Assembly (NCBI GenBank): GCA_041917055.1
Contig: JAYRYJ010000001.1
Coordinates: forward strand, 519,589-583,588
From: Pseudaquidulcibacter sp041917055
GTDB lineage: Bacteria; Pseudomonadota; Alphaproteobacteria; Caulobacterales; Aquidulcibacteraceae
Reading direction: 5' to 3'
DNA: 64,000 bases
The notes below the pieces were generated by a model. It was not told where the DNA came from and did no database searches. It saw only the letters and a list, made by a program, of their open reading frames with translations. Position numbers and translations under genes: made by a program. Shown one piece after another: positions 15,540 to 24,936 of the stretch (position 1 is its first letter; each line of letters starts with the position of its first letter).

Positions 15540-18485
15540 CTAATCCAAAGCGTCTTTCAAAAAGTTTTCTAATTCACGTGTGTGTTTGCTCATTAAACCC
15601 GCGGCGGTCGATGCCGAAGCAGGGCGACCCGCATAGCGCGCGCGTTTATTTTTTGCCCCGATTTTATCAAGAACCCATTCAATATTTGGTTCCATGAATG
15701 ACCAACCGCCCATGTTTTTCGGTTCTTCTTGGCACCAGACAAATTCCGCGCCTTTAAAGCGTGATAATTCATTCATCAAGGATTTTGCCGGGAACGGATA
15801 TAATTGTTCAACGCGAAGAATATAAATATCATCGCGACCACGCGCTTCACGTGCGTCAAACAAATCATAATAGACTTTGCCGGAACATAGAATAACGCGT
15901 TTAATTTGTTTGTCTGCATTTAGTTCAAGCGTCGAGCCTTTTTTGTATTCGGCATCGTCCCATAAAACGCGGTGGAATGATGAACCTTCTGCCAATTCTT
16001 TTAAGTTCGAAACGCAACGTTTATTACGCAATAGGGATTTTGGCGACATAACAATCAAAGGCTTGCGGAATTCGCGGTGAATTTGACGACGCAAAAGATG
16101 GAAATAATTCGCAGGCGTTGTGCAATTAACCACTTGCATATTATCTTCAGCACAAAGTTGTAAATAGCGCTCAAGGCGTGCTGATGAATGCTCTGGCCCC
16201 TGGCCTTCATAGCCGTGTGGCAATAACATTACCAAGCCCGACATTCTAAGCCATTTGCGTTCACCAGATGAGATAAATTGATCAATCACAACCTGTGCGC
16301 CATTGGCAAAGTCACCAAATTGACCTTCCCACATTGTTAAAGTGTTGGGTGCGCCCAATGAATAACCGTATTCATAACCTAAAACCGCTTCTTCGGACAA
16401 AGCAGAATCGATAACTTCATATTCGGCCTGTCCCGCGCCCAAATTCATTAGAGGTGTATATCTTTCCTCTGTAGTTTGGTCGATGAAATGGGAATGACGA
16501 TGAGAGAATGTGCCACGGCATGAATCTTGGCCTGCTAATCTGATTGGGAAACCTTCATTCAATAAAGTCGCAAAGGCCAAATGTTCGCCCATAGCCCAAT
16601 CAATATTCTCACCGGTTTCAATCATTTGGCGGCGGGTTTTGACCACACGCTCAACGGTTTTATGAATGTTTAAACTGGTTGGGATCTCGGTGATTTTAGT
16701 GCCCAAATCTTTTAGGATTGCAGTTTCAACAGCAGTATCCCCACGGCGATCTTCAGTGGCAGGAAGGCCAAGGCCGGTCCAAGCGCCATCAAGCCAATCG
16801 GCTTTTTGCGCTTTATATTCTTTGCCTTTTTCAAATTCGGAATCAAGGAAATCATCAAATTCTTTTAGATATTCGTCCACATCACTTTGCGCCAAAATCC
16901 CTTCACTGATAAGGCGGTCAGCATAAAGGAAAAGGGTCGGCTTTTGATCTTTAATGCGCGAATACATTATAGGATTAGTCATTGTTGGGTCATCGCCTTC
17001 ATTATGACCATAACGACGATAGCAAATCATATCGATTACCACGTCTTTTGCGAATTTTTGACGATATTCGGTTGCAACTTTTGCGGCATAAACCACGGCT
17101 TCCGGGTCATCGCCATTGACGTGGAAAATCGGCGCTTGCACCATTAATGCAACGTCTGAACAATATGGTGATGAACGTGAAAAACGTGGGGCGGTGGTGA
17201 AACCAATTTGGTTATTGACCACGAAATGAAGTGTTCCGCCCGTGCGATGGCCTTTTACGCCAGTGATGGCAAAACATTCGGCAACTACACCTTGTCCTGC
17301 AAATGCGGCGTCGCCATGCAATAGAATTGGCATGACTTTGCGGAATTGTTGTTCGCGCTCAATTTTATGCTGCATCATTTTAGAGCGGCATTTACCCAAA
17401 ACCACAGGATTAACAATTTCAAGGTGAGATGGGTTTGGTGTTAATGACAAATGGACATTATTGCCATCAAATTCGCGATCAGAAGACGCGCCCATGTGAT
17501 ATTTAACGTCGCCCGAACCTTCAACATCATCAGGTGTCGCCGAACCACCGCGGAATTCATGGAATATTACATGATATGGCTTACCCATAACCGCAGACAG
17601 AACATTAAGACGACCACGGTGTGGCATGCCAAGAACAATGTCCTCAACACCCAAATTACCGCCGCGTTTAATGATCTGTTCCATTGCGGGGATTAAAGCC
17701 TCGCCGCCATCTAAACCAAAGCGTTTGGTGCCGGGATAGCGTTTATGAACAAATTGTTCAAAGCCCTGCGCTTCGATGATTTTCTTAAGAATGGCGATTT
17801 TGCCTTCTTTGGTGAATGAAACGCCTTTGTCTTTGCCTTCCATACGCTCTTGCAGCCATTGCTTTTCCTCGGGGTTGGACACATGCATGAATTCAAGGCC
17901 GAGAGTTTGGCAATAAGTGCGACGCAAAATATCGACCATTTCGCGGACAGTCGCATATTCCATGCCCAAAACATTATCGATAAAAATTTTTCTATCCATA
18001 TCAGCTTCAAAAAAGCCGTATGTCGCAGGATCTAATTCCGGCTGTGGCTCGCGCCCGTCATCAAGCCCTAATGGGTCAAGTTTCGCCGCCAAATGACCGC
18101 GTGCACGAAATGCGCGTATCATCATCAATGCTTTGATGGAATCGCGCGTTGCCTGCAAAACTTCTTCGGGATTTGAACTTGGTTTCGCGGCAGGGGCAGG
18201 CTTTTTGTCGGTTTTGACCTCAAGTTTTGACCAATCGCCATCAAGCATGGCGATCATTTCCGATGCCTCTTGACGCGGCCAATCTTTACGCGCCCAAGAC
18301 GGTTGGGTCACACCACTTTCACCATTGGCAAGGCCCGCGAAGAAATCGGAAAAGGATTTATCGACCGAATTCGGGTCTTTATGCCATTTTTCTAATTGGC
18401 TTTCGAGATAAAGACCCGAACCGCCATTAAGAAACGAGGTTGCACTCAAAGCCTGATTTTGTGCGCTTCTTTGCTCATCGCTCAT
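15540..18485 (-). CDS. sucA: 2-oxoglutarate dehydrogenase E1 component
   Basis: A 981-residue thiamine-diphosphate-dependent E1 that decarboxylates 2-oxoglutarate and passes the succinyl group to SucB. Landmarks: the N-terminal E2-binding segment SATSFLNGGSGLYLESQ, the ThDP region VLGMPHRGRLNVLS, GDAAFAGQGVVAE, NNQIGFTT, and the C-terminal transketolase-like half with HGYEGQGPEHSSARLERYLQ. Length is typical of alphaproteobacteria. It follows sucD after 63 bp and precedes sucB by 8 bp. Confidence 0.97.
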   Translation of the reverse strand: MSDEQRSAQNQALSATSFLNGGSGLYLESQLEKWHKDPNSVDKSFSDFFAGLANGESGVTQPSWARKDWPRQEASEMIAMLDGDWSKLEVKTDKKPAPAAKPSSNPEEVLQATRDSIKALMMIRAFRARGHLAAKLDPLGLDDGREPQPELDPATYGFFEADMDRKIFIDNVLGMEYATVREMVDILRRTYCQTLGLEFMHVSNPEEKQWLQERMEGKDKGVSFTKEGKIAILKKIIEAQGFEQFVHKRYPGTKRFGLDGGEALIPAMEQIIKRGGNLGVEDIVLGMPHRGRLNVLSAVMGKPYHVIFHEFRGGSATPDDVEGSGDVKYHMGASSDREFDGNNVHLSLTPNPSHLEIVNPVVLGKCRSKMMQHKIEREQQFRKVMPILLHGDAAFAGQGVVAECFAITGVKGHRTGGTLHFVVNNQIGFTTAPRFSRSSPYCSDVALMVQAPIFHVNGDDPEAVVYAAKVATEYRQKFAKDVVIDMICYRRYGHNEGDDPTMTNPIMYSRIKDQKPTLFLYADRLISEGILAQSDVDEYLKEFDDFLDSEFEKGKEYKAQKADWLDGAWTGLGLPATEDRRGDTAVETAILKDLGTKITEIPTSLNIHKTVERVVKTRRQMIETGENIDWAMGEHLAFATLLNEGFPIRLAGQDSCRGTFSHRHSHFIDQTTEERYTPLMNLGAGQAEYEVIDSALSEEAVLGYEYGYSLGAPNTLTMWEGQFGDFANGAQVVIDQFISSGERKWLRMSGLVMLLPHGYEGQGPEHSSARLERYLQLCAEDNMQVVNCTTPANYFHLLRRQIHREFRKPLIVMSPKSLLRNKRCVSNLKELAEGSSFHRVLWDDAEYKKGSTLELNADKQIKRVILCSGKVYYDLFDAREARGRDDIYILRVEQLYPFPAKSLMNELSRFKGAEFVWCQEEPKNMGGWSFMEPNIEWVLDKIGAKNKRARYAGRPASASTAAGLMSKHTRELENFLKDALD

Positions 18486-18548
18486 TGAGACTAATCCCTG
18501 ATTGGTTTGGAAAGGGTGCGCACTCCCCAGTCATGCGCACCCCCAAAC

Positions 18549-19433
18549 TTATTTATTTAATACTTCCAATAATGTTGAACCAAGTGCCGCAGGTGATGGG
18601 GCAACTTTGATTCCCGCCGCTTCCATAGCAGCAATTTTGTCTTCTGCGCCGCCTTTGCCGCCAGAAATAATCGCGCCCGCATGACCCATACGACGACCAG
18701 GAGGGGCAGTACGACCCGCAATAAAGCCAGCCATTGGTTTTTTACGACCTTTTTTAGCTTCATCGATAAGGAATTGCGCTGCATCTTCTTCGGCAGAGCC
18801 GCCGATTTCACCAATCATAATAATTGAAGTGGTTTCAGGGTCAGCAAGGAACATTTCCAATACGTCGATAAATTCAGTGCCTTTTACAGGGTCACCACCA
18901 ATACCAACCGCAGTGGTTTGACCAAGGCCTGCATTAGAAGTCTGGAAAACCGCTTCATAAGTAAGCGTGCCGGAACGTGAAACCACGCCCACCGAACCTT
19001 TTTTGAAGATTGAACCCGGCATAATACCGATTTTGCATTCATCAGGGGTCAAAACACCCGGGCAGTTTGGCCCGATAAGGCGCGATTTGGATTTTTCCAA
19101 TTTCGCTTTAACCTTAACCATATCAAGAACCGGAATACCTTCAGTGATACAAGTGATAAGCGGAATTTCGGCATCAATTGCCTCAATAATCGCCGCCGCC
19201 GCACCAGGAGGCGGAACATAAATCACGGTTGCATCAGCACCGGTTGCTTCTTTGGCTTCGGCAACCGAACCGAAAACCGGAAGACCAAGGTGAACCTGAC
19301 CCGCTTTAGCAGGCGAAACCCCGCCAACCATTTTTGTGCCATAGGCAATCGCCTGTTCAGAATGGAAAGTACCATTTTTGCCGGTAAAGCCCTGACAGAT
19401 AAGTTTTGTGTCTTTATTTATTAGAATAGACAT
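18549..19433 (-). CDS. sucD: Succinyl-CoA synthetase alpha subunit
   Basis: A 294-residue subunit that carries the phosphohistidine and binds CoA. Seen: the N-terminal QGFTGKNGTFHSEQAIAYG CoA-binding motif, the GPNCPG loop, and the active-site His251 in MGHAGAIISGG. It starts one base after the sucC stop, so the two subunits are translationally coupled. Second gene of sucCDAB. Confidence 0.97.
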   Translation of the reverse strand: MSILINKDTKLICQGFTGKNGTFHSEQAIAYGTKMVGGVSPAKAGQVHLGLPVFGSVAEAKEATGADATVIYVPPPGAAAAIIEAIDAEIPLITCITEGIPVLDMVKVKAKLEKSKSRLIGPNCPGVLTPDECKIGIMPGSIFKKGSVGVVSRSGTLTYEAVFQTSNAGLGQTTAVGIGGDPVKGTEFIDVLEMFLADPETTSIIMIGEIGGSAEEDAAQFLIDEAKKGRKKPMAGFIAGRTAPPGRRMGHAGAIISGGKGGAEDKIAAMEAAGIKVAPSPAALGSTLLEVLNK

Positions 19434-19434
19434 T

Positions 19435-20634
19435 TTAGTTACCTTTCACAGCTTTTACGATTTTTTGTGCGGCATCTGCCAAATCATCGGCAGGGATAAC
19501 ATTAAGACCGGAGTCTTTGATGATTTGTTTGCCGGCTTCAACATTTGTGCCTTCAAGGCGAACCACAAGCGGAACTTTGAGGCCGACGTCTTTAACCGCC
19601 GCCACAACACCCTCTGCGATTACGTCGCAACGCATAATTCCGCCGAAAATATTGACCAAAATCCCTTGAACCTTTGGATCTTGGGTAATGATTTTAAAGG
19701 CCGCCGTAACTTTTTCGCGCGATGCGCCACCGCCAACGTCAAGGAAGTTTGCAGGTTCTTCGCCATATAATTTAATGATGTCCATGGTTGCCATCGCAAG
19801 GCCCGCACCATTAACCATACAACCGATTGTGCCGTCTAATGCGATATAGGCAAGGTCGTATTTAGAAGCTTCAATCTCTTTTTCGTCTTCTTCGGTCAAA
19901 TCACGCATTTCCGCCCATTCAGGGTGGCGGAACTCGGCGTTTGAATCGAAAGAAACTTTGGCATCAAGGCAGACAAGCGCATTTTTATCAGCATCAATAA
20001 TCAAAGGATTGATTTCAAGCATTGACATATCTGCTTGGGTAAATGCGTCATAAAGTTTGTTGCACAATGGCCCTGCCTGCGCCGCCAAATCACCTTCAAG
20101 ACCAAGGCAATTAACAACCGCCGCAATATCGGCATCGCTTACACCTGTATTTGGGTCGATAATCACGGTTGTTATTGCCTCTGGCGTGTCATGGGCAACG
20201 GTTTCAATATCCATACCACCCGCTTGCGAAACCACAAAAGCCACACGACCGGTGCCGCGATCCACCAAAATCGAAAAATAGAATTCTTTGGCAATATTGG
20301 CACCTTCGGAAACATAAAGGCGTTTCACCTCTTTGCCGATAGGGCCGGTTTGAATTGTCACCAAGGTATTGCCAAGCATTTCAGCAGCATTAGATTTCAC
20401 CAAATCCAAAGACGGGCACAAACGAACACCGCCTTTTGCATCAGCAGGAAGCTCTTTAAATTTGCCTTTGCCGCGACCACCTGCGTGAATTTGTGCCTTA
20501 ACAACCCAAAAATTACCGCCGATTTTTTCAGCAGCCTCTACAGCTTCTTCGATATTAAAAGCCGGAAAACCCAAAGGAACGGGAACGCCATATTTAGCGA
20601 GGACTTCCTTGGCTTGATATTCGTGAATATTCAT
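19435..20634 (-). CDS. sucC: Succinyl-CoA synthetase beta subunit
   Basis: A 399-residue ATP-grasp subunit giving nucleotide specificity. Seen: MNIHEYQAKEVLAKYGVPVP at the N-terminus, the ATP-grasp loop AQIHAGGRGKGKF and the interface segment VNIFGGIMRCDVIA. First gene of sucCDAB; mdh, which often precedes this operon in alphaproteobacteria, is not adjacent. The region upstream holds direct and inverted repeats that may be regulatory. Confidence 0.97.
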   Translation of the reverse strand: MNIHEYQAKEVLAKYGVPVPLGFPAFNIEEAVEAAEKIGGNFWVVKAQIHAGGRGKGKFKELPADAKGGVRLCPSLDLVKSNAAEMLGNTLVTIQTGPIGKEVKRLYVSEGANIAKEFYFSILVDRGTGRVAFVVSQAGGMDIETVAHDTPEAITTVIIDPNTGVSDADIAAVVNCLGLEGDLAAQAGPLCNKLYDAFTQADMSMLEINPLIIDADKNALVCLDAKVSFDSNAEFRHPEWAEMRDLTEEDEKEIEASKYDLAYIALDGTIGCMVNGAGLAMATMDIIKLYGEEPANFLDVGGGASREKVTAAFKIITQDPKVQGILVNIFGGIMRCDVIAEGVVAAVKDVGLKVPLVVRLEGTNVEAGKQIIKDSGLNVIPADDLADAAQKIVKAVKGN

Positions 20635-20650
20635 TGAACCAATCTTTTTT

Positions 20651-20724
20651 TAAGCCAAAATACTAAAACAATACTAAGACAATACGGTATCGTATGGAAA
20701 TCATAATATTGCTATTTTGGCTTA
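20651..20724. promoter_or_regulatory. Repeat-rich control region upstream of sucC
   Basis: Two perfect 12-bp inverted arms, TAAGCCAAAATA (20651-20662) and TATTTTGGCTTA (20713-20724), bracket a 50-bp block. Inside, AATAC recurs at 20659, 20670 and 20681, exactly 11 bp apart, within AATACTAARAC units, and an ATACG-GTAT-CGTAT palindrome lies at 20682-20695. All fall within 100 bp upstream of the sucC start, where a regulator would act. No known binding motif is recognised. Confidence 0.5.
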
Positions 20725-20921
20725 TAGAACCCTCATTTAAGGCTTTCAACCATTAATCGCGCATACTTAGGTCTTAATCGCACATGCCTCGCAATAAGGG
20801 AAAAATTCATGCGGACGGGGAATTGGACTTTTTGGATGCTAGAAACATAAATTCATGCTTGCTCTGTAAAATGCCTCAATTCTGCCATTGAATTTCGTTA
20901 AGCCCCAAATAGGAGGATAAA

Positions 20922-21275
20922 ATGAAAAACCCAATTCTAAAACTTTTGCCCTTGGTAGTTTTGTGCGCCTGCGCAACATCAACATATGGCTCCAAAAATG
21001 TGGTTTCAAACCTGGGAACCAAGGAAAACCCTATTAAGGCGGATATGCCGATGGGGCAACGCGCTTATTTAAATCGCTTACGCTGCGCAGATAATAATCC
21101 ACCTTCATATTATCGTGTCGGCAATGTTGGATTTGGGGTATTTGGACATATTGTAGATCTTTATGATGTTACCTGTAAAAATTCTGCACCTGAAAGCAGC
21201 AAATTATATATGGATATGTATTTTCCAAATTATTTTGAAACCAATGCGCCGCAAGGATTTACTTTGGTAAACTAA
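20922..21275 (+). CDS. Putative small lipoprotein
   Basis: A 117-residue protein with a strong ribosome site (AGGAGG before the ATG). The N-terminus MKNPILKLLPLVVLCACATS is a signal peptide; the second cysteine, preceded by Leu-Cys-Ala, fits a lipobox. The remainder contains two further cysteines (LRCADNN and VTCKN) that could form a disulfide and shows no family I know. It is followed 15 bp later by the LytTR membrane regulator, with which it may be co-transcribed. Confidence 0.7.
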   Translation: MKNPILKLLPLVVLCACATSTYGSKNVVSNLGTKENPIKADMPMGQRAYLNRLRCADNNPPSYYRVGNVGFGVFGHIVDLYDVTCKNSAPESSKLYMDMYFPNYFETNAPQGFTLVN

Positions 21276-21290
21276 TTCGTAAAAGGCTTT

Positions 21291-22052
21291 ATGACTTTTG
21301 AGACTTTGGCGCGCAATATTTGGGTTAGAAACACGTTCGGCGCAATTTTGGTTGGTGGCCTTTTGGGTATTTCAGGCGCTTTCGGCACGCTTGAAATGCC
21401 GCTTTCGGCGCGAATGATTTATTGGTGCTCAAGCATTGTGTTTTGCACATTGATTGCCAATCTTGTCGCAACAATTCTTGAATTTGCGATTGATTCTGAA
21501 GCCAAGCCTTTGATTTATCATGCGGTGTTCCTTGCGATTTTGGCTTTGGTTTTGCCATTCGTAATTGTGGGCTTTAATCATTTGGCTTTGAAAACCGAAT
21601 TAAGCTGGAAAAGCTATAAATATCTTTTCATACCAGTATTCGCAATTTCGATTTTCATGACAATTTTACACTTTTTCATTGAACGTATTCCATTGCAAAG
21701 TCATGCAATAGCACCAATTGAGAGCGCCGCCGCTTCAAGGCCAAAAATTTTTGACCGTTTGGAAATAAGATATCGGAATGCCAATATTTTCGCGGTCAAA
21801 TCTGAGGATCATTATTTGCGCATTTTCACTTCATTAGGTGAGGCCATGATTCTATTACGTCTTTATGATGCCATTACGGAATTGGAGGGGATAGAAGGTG
21901 TGCAAACCCATCGTTCCTGGTGGGTCGCGATTGATGCAATCGATAGGCTGGAAAAAGACTATGGGAAAAATCGATTTATTCTAAAGAGTGGAATTGAAGT
22001 TCCAATAAGTCGTGGATACGCACCGACATTGAAAAGATTGCAATTAATTTAG
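21291..22052 (+). CDS. Membrane-anchored LytTR transcriptional regulator
   Basis: A 253-residue protein with four hydrophobic segments in the first 145 residues and a C-terminal LytTR DNA-binding domain (residues about 158-250). LytTR hallmarks are NIFAVKSEDHYLRIFTS, a middle LYDAITEL, the helix-strand THRSWWVAID, and the final ISRGYAPTLKRL. Such one-component membrane regulators bind DNA directly and are common in alphaproteobacteria. It lies directly behind the lipoprotein gene; the target is unknown. Confidence 0.85.
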   Translation: MTFETLARNIWVRNTFGAILVGGLLGISGAFGTLEMPLSARMIYWCSSIVFCTLIANLVATILEFAIDSEAKPLIYHAVFLAILALVLPFVIVGFNHLALKTELSWKSYKYLFIPVFAISIFMTILHFFIERIPLQSHAIAPIESAAASRPKIFDRLEIRYRNANIFAVKSEDHYLRIFTSLGEAMILLRLYDAITELEGIEGVQTHRSWWVAIDAIDRLEKDYGKNRFILKSGIEVPISRGYAPTLKRLQLI

Positions 22053-22110
22053 GCTCTATTTCACAAAAGATTCAAATCTTTGTCAAAATAGTTTGAAACC
22101 TCGCGAATAA

Positions 22111-22818
22111 ATGCGCCGAATTATGACGAAATTCGTGCGCCTTTGTTTTGCATATTCCCTTTTTACAATGGGGGTTTGCATTTTTTGGTCTTTGGCGCAT
22201 TTTGCCTATTTTGGCTATAAATGGTTTGCGTCATATACAATTGCGACGCAAAAACACTCTTCTTTCTTGGATATACGCCGCAATAGATTAGCCGAAGGCA
22301 AGATTTTAAAATTTCGTGCAATCAAAGCCGACCCGAATAAATCGGTGTATTTTGGTCATATATGGATAGTATGGCAAGATTCCCCGCCTTTGGCAGATGG
22401 CGCAATCTCATCAGGTTATTATCCGGCAGATAAAACCATGGCTTTCCAATCATTGGTTTCAAGTTTCTTTTCACCCATATCATGGCTCGAGGGGCAAAAA
22501 TCTGTCAAAGGTGAAATGAAAGATGATACAAATCTTAAATATGATTGGGAAATGGCGGTTAGAATTGATGATGACGCCTATTGGCGCGCTTCATTGATTG
22601 ATAATTATTGGCGCGTGCAAAACCTATATTCTTTGCGTCCGCGATTAGGGAGCAAAACCAATAATTGCCGCGACTATGCCTTCCAAATCGCAGAAGCAAT
22701 CGGATTAAAAACTGATGCCTATAATTGGGCCGAATTTCCGCCCGAAACTTTCGTGCGGTTTTTGAAATCGAACATAGATAATTATGGTGTTCGATATTCC
22801 GGCGGTCAAAGCCTTTAA
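22111..22818 (+). CDS. Unknown membrane-anchored protein, possible permuted papain-like fold
   Basis: A 235-residue protein with one N-terminal membrane helix (about residues 12-35). I do not recognise the family with certainty. His83 sits in YFGHIWIVWQD and Cys186 in NNCRDYAFQIAEAIGL; this order (His on a strand, later Cys at a helix start) is what circularly permuted NlpC/P60-like hydrolases and transferases show. A catalytic role is inference. Start choice is uncertain (ATG at 22111 or 22123; neither has a clear Shine-Dalgarno). It lies between the LytTR regulator and the molybdopterin operon. Confidence 0.55.
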   Translation: MRRIMTKFVRLCFAYSLFTMGVCIFWSLAHFAYFGYKWFASYTIATQKHSSFLDIRRNRLAEGKILKFRAIKADPNKSVYFGHIWIVWQDSPPLADGAISSGYYPADKTMAFQSLVSSFFSPISWLEGQKSVKGEMKDDTNLKYDWEMAVRIDDDAYWRASLIDNYWRVQNLYSLRPRLGSKTNNCRDYAFQIAEAIGLKTDAYNWAEFPPETFVRFLKSNIDNYGVRYSGGQSL

Positions 22819-22884
22819 AATCATAGCGCGTCAATTCGCCACTTGTGTAATTCCTTTTCAATGGTAAGTTCGGCAAATCCGAAG

Positions 22885-22978
22885 CTTTAGCACCTAACTC
22901 ATGCGATATGGTTTTAAAGCCGCAATTTTGCCGGGTTTAAGGGGAAACTCTTTGGCCTCCCGTGTTTGGAAAGGATGA
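22885..22978 (+). promoter_or_regulatory. Likely Moco RNA motif upstream of moaA
   Basis: The leader of moaA contains CACCTAACTCATGC, a CCGCAA/TTGCCGG hairpin, then GGGGAAACTC followed by GGCCTCCCG and GGAAAGGATG, an arrangement like the conserved 3' part of the Moco (molybdenum cofactor) RNA motif that precedes moa operons in proteobacteria. Its 3' end contains the moaA ribosome site AAGG. The gene it precedes is the first of a complete Moco operon. The full consensus structure could not be tested by eye. Confidence 0.6.
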
Positions 22979-22980
22979 TT

Positions 22981-23958
22981 ATGACGGTCTTGACCGATTT
23001 ATATCGGCGGCGTTTTAAATACGTGCGCCTGTCTTTGACAGAAGTTTGCAACTTTCGTTGTCAATATTGTCTGCCTGATGGCTATGAAAAATCTCATGCA
23101 AATAAGTTTCTGTCGCGCCATGAAATCAAAAATCTTGCTTTGGCTTTAAAAGACTTAGGCGTTGAAAAAATCCGCCTCACGGGTGGTGAACCAAGCCTTC
23201 GCAAAGACCTTATCGAAATTATCGCGGATCTAAAATCAATTGGCATTAAAAAAGTGGCTTTGACCACTAATGCCTATCGCTTAAATGAGATCGCGGATGG
23301 TTTGATTGATGCGGGTCTGGATGCAATTAATATTTCCATTGATAGTATGTCGGCACAAAATTTCGCAAAAATTACCGGACATAATCGTTTCAATGAAATC
23401 CTGAATGCCGCAAAAAAAATCAAAGCCAATGGCTTAAACTCCGTCAAAATCAATTGTGTTTTGATGAAAAATATAAATCATCACGAAATTTATGATTTTC
23501 TTGAATTAATAAAAGAAAACGATTTTTCGGTTCGTTTTATTGAATTAATGCGCACCGGCGACAATAAGGAATTTTTTGATGCGCATCATTTAAGCGCAAA
23601 AATAATAGAGAATATTCTCATTAATTCCGGCTTTGAAAAATCGGAACGCGGTGAAACCGATGGTCCCGCAAACGAATATTCCCACGCAGATTATAAAGGC
23701 CGCATAGGAATTATTGCGCCTTATTCCAAGGATTTTTGCAATAATTGCAATCGTTTAAGGATAAGCGCGAAGGGCGAATTGAAACTTTGCCTTTTTGGTG
23801 ATGGCGCGATTGATTTGCGGCAATTTATGCAAAATGGGTTGCAAAAAACCGAATTGCAAAATGCAATAATTGCTGCACTAACCCAAAAAAATGCTGCGCA
23901 CAATTTATTTGCGGGCTTTACGGGTTCAACCCGTCATTTGGCGCAAATCGGGGGATAG
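22981..23958 (+). CDS. moaA: GTP 3',8-cyclase MoaA
   Basis: The radical SAM enzyme starting molybdopterin synthesis from GTP. With the ATG at 22981 (AAGG six bases upstream) the protein has 325 residues. The radical SAM cluster is C23-C27-C30 in CNFRCQYC; the C-terminal substrate-binding 4Fe-4S cluster uses C253, C256 and C270. The C-terminus ends in Gly-Gly, as in functional MoaA. It opens an operon in which every following gene overlaps or directly abuts. Confidence 0.97.
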   Translation: MTVLTDLYRRRFKYVRLSLTEVCNFRCQYCLPDGYEKSHANKFLSRHEIKNLALALKDLGVEKIRLTGGEPSLRKDLIEIIADLKSIGIKKVALTTNAYRLNEIADGLIDAGLDAINISIDSMSAQNFAKITGHNRFNEILNAAKKIKANGLNSVKINCVLMKNINHHEIYDFLELIKENDFSVRFIELMRTGDNKEFFDAHHLSAKIIENILINSGFEKSERGETDGPANEYSHADYKGRIGIIAPYSKDFCNNCNRLRISAKGELKLCLFGDGAIDLRQFMQNGLQKTELQNAIIAALTQKNAAHNLFAGFTGSTRHLAQIGG

Positions 23959-24936
23959 ATGTCGGGTTTTAATATGATTGATGTCGGTGCAAAACCGATT
24001 AGTTTCCGTCTTGCAATCGCGCGTGGCAAAATATTCCTGGGTGAAAAGGCATATGCCATGGTGAAGGCTAAAACCCTGCCAAAGGGTGACGCTTTATTAT
24101 TGGCGGAAATTGCGGGCATTCAGGGCGCAAAAAATGCATTTCAGGCCTTGCCGCTTTGCCATCCTTTGGGCTTGGAAAAAGTTGAAATTCGACACGAATT
24201 TGACGATGAAAACCATGCCGTCATTTCCTATTGTATCGCCTCAACCCACGCCAAAACCGGCATTGAGATGGAGGTTTTGGCAGGGGTTCAAAACGCACTT
24301 TTGACGATTTGGGATCTATCCAAAATGATAGAACCCAATCTTAGAATCAGTGATATCGAATTATTGCTAAAACTTGGTGGAAAATCGGGTGTTTTCTTAA
24401 ATTCGAACAATACACCTGATTGGGTTTTGGATTTTGTCCCCAAGCCAAAACCTGTTTTGAAGGGACGAAAAATCGCAATAATGACAATGTCGGATAGGGC
24501 ATTTGACGGCGTTTATGAGGATATTTCGGGCGCAAATTTAATCGAAATTATCACGGCGCATTCGGGTGAAATTTGTGAATACGCACTTATTCCCGATAAT
24601 GCCGAAATCATCAAAAACCTAATTTTGGAAATAGTCAAAAACCACAATCCGGATGCAATCATAACCACGGGTGGAACCGGTGTGGCGCAACGCGATTTTA
24701 CACCTGAAACAATTGCGACATTATTTGATCGCGAAATACCGGGGATTGGTGAAATTTTGCGATCTGATGGCGCAAAATTCACACCTTTATCATGGTCATC
24801 TCGCTCAATCGGCGGAATAATCGGTCAAACTATTGTCGTCACATTACCCGGCAGCCCTAAGGCTGTGAAGGAGGGAATGGGTGCATTATTGCCCGCACTT
24901 TTACCGCATCTAATTAAAACCCTGAGGGGCGAGTGA
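23959..24936 (+). CDS. MoaC-MogA/MoaB fusion protein
   Basis: A 325-residue fusion. Residues 1-150 are MoaC (cyclic pyranopterin monophosphate synthase): KGDALLLAEIAGIQGAKNA, LPLCHPL and TGIEMEVLAGVQNALLTIWD. Residues about 170-325 are a MogA/MoaB molybdopterin adenylyltransferase domain: IMTMSDRAFDGVYEDISG, TTGGTGVAQRDFTPE and LPGSPKAVKEGM. The two thus combine the second step with the adenylylation step. MoaC-MoaB fusions are known in some bacteria. It starts immediately after the moaA stop codon and overlaps moeA at TGATG. Confidence 0.9.
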   Translation: MSGFNMIDVGAKPISFRLAIARGKIFLGEKAYAMVKAKTLPKGDALLLAEIAGIQGAKNAFQALPLCHPLGLEKVEIRHEFDDENHAVISYCIASTHAKTGIEMEVLAGVQNALLTIWDLSKMIEPNLRISDIELLLKLGGKSGVFLNSNNTPDWVLDFVPKPKPVLKGRKIAIMTMSDRAFDGVYEDISGANLIEIITAHSGEICEYALIPDNAEIIKNLILEIVKNHNPDAIITTGGTGVAQRDFTPETIATLFDREIPGIGEILRSDGAKFTPLSWSSRSIGGIIGQTIVVTLPGSPKAVKEGMGALLPALLPHLIKTLRGE

